NCBI GenBank assembly: GCA_964034945.1
Contig: OZ035962.1
Coordinates: 102,808,784-102,872,783 of the forward strand
Reading direction: 5' to 3'
Length of the DNA: 64,000 nt
Source: Chrysopilus asiliformis
Taxonomy: Eukaryota; Arthropoda; Insecta; Diptera; Rhagionidae
In this document: positions 42,901 through 48,900 of the stretch, in pieces
How positions within the stretch are numbered: position 1 is the first letter of the stretch
How the letters are laid out: each line of letters begins with the position of its first letter
Made by a program: the position numbers and the translations under genes
Notes under the pieces: generated by a model
What the model was told of the DNA's origin: nothing
The model's database searches: none
What the model saw: only the letters and a program-made list of their open reading frames with translations

Positions 42901-45900
42901 ATAAAATAAAAATTTATCTCGCTTTAAAAAAGTTTTTATATTTGTGATACACATCGTCCAGAAAATTATTTTTTTTCTTTTTAGTGCATTCTTTTTTAAT
43001 AAAAGCTTTTTTTTAAAAAAAATTTTTTTATTTTTTTTCATACTTAAGTACGCCAAAATTGTTAGAGATCAATAATATACCTACCCCAATGCTTCCCAAG
43101 GCTGCTTCCGTTGGAAGGTGTATGGTCGACGTAAGAAGTTGTACTTTTAGTCTCTTATAAATATTCTATCGTGCCGGACGTTTTTGGATTACCATCAATA
43201 AATATCATTATTAAATCGAATTGTTGTATTTAAAAAACCCTGCTTAACCCGTTCGGTACATGTTTTTTTTAGGGGGGTTAAAAATTCTCTCTATACAAAT
43301 TATTAGCTATTAGTATTCATTTAAAACAAAACAAAAAAAAATTAAAAAATTTTATTTTGTACAAATACGTCCACTGTAGTCCAGCTTTTTACTCAAAAAT
43401 CAAAATTGGGTGACAAATGCACTTAAAGGTGCACTGAATGAGAATAGAGTGTTGAAAATAAATAAATAATAAGTCAATTCAAATTTTTAACTGCGTTGCC
43501 ATATGGCATCAAAATACCGAATGGGTTAACAAATTTCAACTAATCCGAATATTTTTTACATTTCTTGTCCCCAAAATCGGCAGTGTTGTCGTATATAATA
43601 AAGTTTACTGAATAGTTTTACTAGATTAAAAATAATTTCCGACAGAAATCATAATTTAAAGAGACTTGATCTCTCATAAATTGGGGAGACTTGATCCTTT
43701 TATAGCATTTCGTTTTTTCAATAAAAGTCCATGAATTTTTGGTATAAAATATCAAAGCAAGCAAGATTTGACACATCATGGCAAAATAAGGGATATTTAG
43801 AGTAATAACAACAAAAGGTATAGCTAAAAACAGGTCATCAGGTCTCACTATTCGCCCTATTGATTTGCATAGAATGTTTTAGATTTGGGTATTATTCTAG
43901 CATAAAAAATCTAACTAGAAATTTAAAAAAAAATTTTTTTTTTATTGTTTAAAGATAATTTCTATCATTAATTTGTAGCACAGAGAGAGTACTTTTAGTT
44001 TGAATTATGAGAAAATCTTTTGAGAAATTAAAAGAATGATCGTGGTGGAAATTTTGTATATGAAATTATCCATAATAACGAGAAATTTCTGAAAATCCGG
44101 CAAAATTTTACACTTATAGTTTAGTAGAATTAAAGTTTTTAGGTAAGTTTTCAAAATATTCTCAGTTCATTGCACTCAAATGCAATATAATTTAACTGAA
44201 AAGTCTAGAAAAGTTTTTGGTGTTGTTAAAGAGTGTGTTCTTGAAATTGGTCACAAATGATGCAATGTTAAATACTTAAAATTCCACACCAATAGTAAAC
44301 AATTTTAAACTAACCACAGGTGCAGTTTAGGTTCTCAGAATTTATAAAGTTCTATTGGCTAAAAGTATACCACAAATTTATGATTTTCAGTACAATATCC
44401 CTTAATATTGACTGGGTTAAAGCAAAAATTCGTCAATTTGCTGATGCTCACACTTTAGTTGGTTTAAACTTTTATAAATGCTGAAACATAAATTTTTGGA
44501 AGCAGAGGACACCAGATGTTACTGACAAAGTGCAAAATGAAAATTTCTCCCTTAACAGTTTGTAGTTTCGATGGTAAATTATCACCACATTTATACTTCA
44601 CTAACCGGATTGCTTGCTCTAATTTAAAATAAAATACAATATTTATGTTATGACTACGAGAGTTATAAGTACAAATATTTACTAATTTTGTTAAGAAGTA
44701 TTAAATTTAGTTCGTATTGTGTTGTATTTTTCGATGATTATGACACTGGAATTTTAATTACAAATCTTCCAAAACACATTCAGAAAGCGAAACACATTCT
44801 TGTAATTAAAATATACGTAAACAATTACCAGGTATAGCAATATCTACAAAAATACTGTAAGAATTTTAAACATTTCATTATTTTAATTGAAAGATTCTTA
44901 TACTCGTTTTCTTCATAGCGTGGATGATAGAAATAAGGCTCATAAAATTTTCATTTTCGCTATAATGAAAAGAAAATTCAGCATATGAATCTACGACTGC
45001 CTATGTTTATGTTTTACAAGCCAAACCTACCATGAGTATTTCCCATAGTCTGAATTTCGTATTACATGATGATTTTCACACAATACCTTTCAACTTACAC
45101 TTTTTGGGCCGGTTACCTGTTAAAAGATTCCAGATTTTTGAAACTTGAAACTCCTACACACAGAGAAAAAAATAGTAAATCTAACTATTGTACAATCGAG
45201 AGCGGGACGGTAACTAAAATAATTTTTTTTTAAATTACAATCATGAGAAAAGCAACAATTGTCAAAAGCCCATTGTCAAATAGTCCATATGAGGACAAAC
45301 AAAATTTTTATTTGAAAAAATTCATCCGAGAGAGCGACGAACTATGCACCGTTTTCGAGAAAAAATAAAAAAAGTATTCCAGCTGTATGAAGGAGGGGCG
45401 AAGGAGTGATTTAACGGGATTTTTATGTACTGTGATTTATGTAGAATCCTATTCTAAACACATTTTACTTTCATAAATTTTTCAATACGACGCACCGTTT
45501 TCGAAAAAATTGTAAAAAAAAACTATTTTCTATACAGGAGGGAAGTAGGAATGGTCAGATCTTACCTATTTTAGCAATTTCTCAAAAAAAAAACAATTTC
45601 TAAAAAAAAAGCCAACGGCGCATTGTAGTAATTTTGACGCTTACACTATTTGCCAATTTTTTAAATAAAAAAAAACTGCAGAAATTTTGGCCGAAACCTA
45701 AATTTTTGTCTTAATAAAATTCTTTTAGCAAAACTAGTTTACGAGAAAATTTTAAAAAATTCTATCAGCTAGATTTGGCATAAATGGTACAAACTTTAAA
45801 CGCGAATATCTCGGACAGACAGACAGACCGACAGACAGACCGAGAGACAGACCGGCAGACAGGCCGACAAACAGACCGACAGACATACCGACAGACAGAC

Positions 45901-48900
45901 CGACAGACAGGCCGACAGACAGGCCGACAGACAGACCGACAGACAGACCGACAGACAGACTGACAGACAGGCCGACAGACAGACCGACAAACAGACAGGC
46001 CGACAGACAGACCGACAGACAGACAGACAGACAGACCGACAGACAGACCGACAGACAGGCCGACAGACAGACCGACAGACAGACAGACCGACAGACCGAC
46101 AGACCGACAGACCGACAGACCGACAGACAGACCGAGAGACAGACCGACAGACAGACCGCCAGACAGGCCGACAGACAGACCGACAAACAGACAGGCCGAC
46201 AGACAGACCGACAGACAGACCGACAGACAGACCGACAGACAGACCGACAGACAGACCGACAGACAGGCCGACAGACAGACCGACAAACAGACAGACCGAC
46301 AGCAGACAGACCGACAGACAGACCAACAGACAGGCCGACAGACAGACCGACAAACAGACAGGCCGACAGACAGACCGACAGACAGACCGACAGACAGACC
46401 GACAGACAGACCGACAGACAGGCCGACAGACAGACCGACAGACAGACAGACCGACAGACCGACAGACCGACCGACAGACAGGCCGACAGACAGACCGACA
46501 GACAGACAGACAGACAGACAGACCGACAGCAGACAGACCGATGCACGGACATCCTCATAATTTTGCCTGAAACGGATTTCGTACTGGTCATAAATTTCCT
46601 ATCTGCCCGCTATCTTGAGTCGGTCTCCATCGTGAACTTCTATAGAAGAAGAAGATAAAAGCTTTTCAGCTTGTAGGAAGGGGAGAAAAAGCCATCTTAT
46701 TAAATTTTGATATATAAAAGACTAATTGTAAAATCATTTTCTAAACAATCTTGCCTCCAAATCTTTTCTTATTACAGCGCTTTAAAAGAAATCAGATCGC
46801 TAAAAACTTGGTATCTTGTAAAGGGGTGGTTCGATTAAATTTTTATATATAGAAGAGTTATATAAATTAAAATTATATTTTAAACAATTTTTGAAAACTG
46901 AAAAAAAACCCTCATTTAGTTGAGATAATGACGAAGAAGTTGATGAAAATATTATATAAATAATATTTATATAAATCCATAGCATATATTTCTTTTCTTT
47001 TTTTTAATAGGTTTGGTGCCGGATTTTGTTTCACAGTCGTCTATGCCGCATTGCTCACAAAGACCAATCGAATTGCAAGAATTTTTAAAGCTGGCAAACA
47101 ATCAGCTAAACGACCATCATTCATTAGTCCAAAATCTCAGCTAGTTATATGTGCGTGTTTGACATTTGTCCAGGTAAGTACAACAATTTATACACCCACA
47201 AATCGTTTTTTAATGTTTTCATGTTCATTGTTATGAAACGATATACACCACAACTTAGTTTTGATTGGTCTATTTTTCTGCAATTGTCCATAAATGATGA
47301 CGACAAACCAAAAAATTCCAAGAAGATTTTCTTATTTTTTCCAATTTTATATCTTGTTGGTTTATTTCATATTCTTGGAAGCTAATATAGACATTTAGAA
47401 TTTATGAACACACAATAATAATAGTTTTCTTGTTGCTGTTTTTTTTCTGCTGGAATTTTCTTTAACATCAGATCCTTATAAATGGAGTCTGGATGGTAAT
47501 ATCACCGTCTCATGCGATACACCACTATCCGACACGCGAGGATAATCTTCTCGTATGCGATTCATATATAGATGCTTCCTACATGATTGCCTTCTTCTAT
47601 CCCATTATCCTGATAGTTGTGTGCACCGTTTACGCCGTGCTCACCAGGAAAATTCCAGAGGCATTCAACGAATCCAAACATATTGGTAAGTAGAGAAATA
47701 AAAAAAACTCTAATATGGTGGAATGAGTGATCCTCATTCACATCTTGAAGTTATGCTAGTATTTTGATATTTGGGGTTTGGAGCGAACATTTCACCGTCA
47801 TATAGGAAATTATTGTTGTTCCTGTAAGACATTATGGATTTATTATTGACAAATCGCTTGGAATTTTTTATTTATTACGACATATTGATGATACCATTAT
47901 TGATGTAAAATATTAACCATTTATTGTATGCTTCTTTTTTTTATACCTATGATTATCCCTTTGGACATTTATTCAGGATTTACAATGTATACAACGTGTG
48001 TTATTTGGCTAGCCTTTGTGCCATTATATTTCGGAACTGGAAATCATGTTTCTCTAAGAATAACATCAATGTCGGTGACGATAAGTCTGTCAGCAAGTGT
48101 TACAGTTGCCTGCCTATTTTCACCGAAGGTACATAATTTTATCCCTGTATAGTACCACCTATTATAATAGTTTATTGCTTGATTTATTCATACTGTCAAC
48201 ACACATCTTTCTATGGATTTATTTATATATAAATATATTTTTTTTTTGTATAAATTTAGCTGTACATAATCTTAATTCGGCCGGAACGTAACGTTCGACA
48301 GAGCATGATGCCAGCCAGATACAGTGCCATGAATCGGGGAACGGGAACAGGACCTTCATCGATGATGGCCGCGATTATGGTAACAGCGGCCACATGTAAT
48401 CAGGAGGAGAAAATGCATAAACATATATCGCCATCACAAACAGATACTGGAGCAGGTATGTGTTGTACTGCATCAAAACATTTAATTAAGCAAAGTGCCA
48501 AATGCATATAAATCTCGTTGTCAAATTTCCGACTATCGTAAAAGTGACGATAATTGCAGTATACCGAAACGATGCGGTATTGGCCATGTTAGTAAAATTG
48601 CTAAAGTTTCTAATTTGAAAAGTGTATTATAGCGAATTAAATACAAAATGTTGTTTATGAAAAATGTGTTGAAATAAAAATACAATTTAAAACATAACAA
48701 AAGCTATAATTGCCAATCTGGCAAATATTGAAAACCCGTATGGTGATATTCGTATCAAAAAATTCGAACAGTTGTACCAAAATTCCACTTTGAAGTCAAA
48801 CTTTCCAATAAGATTTTTTAAAATTTATTCCAATCGGATTTTGATGTATGGGAGTTTTATGTAAAATCATATCCTAAATAACTTTTGTTCTTAGACTTTT

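Noticed and set aside
45752..46591. 279-codon minus-strand frame rich in C-R-S-V / C-L-S-V
   Set aside because: It is the translation of the CAGACAGACCGA array; all three minus frames are open for the same reason.
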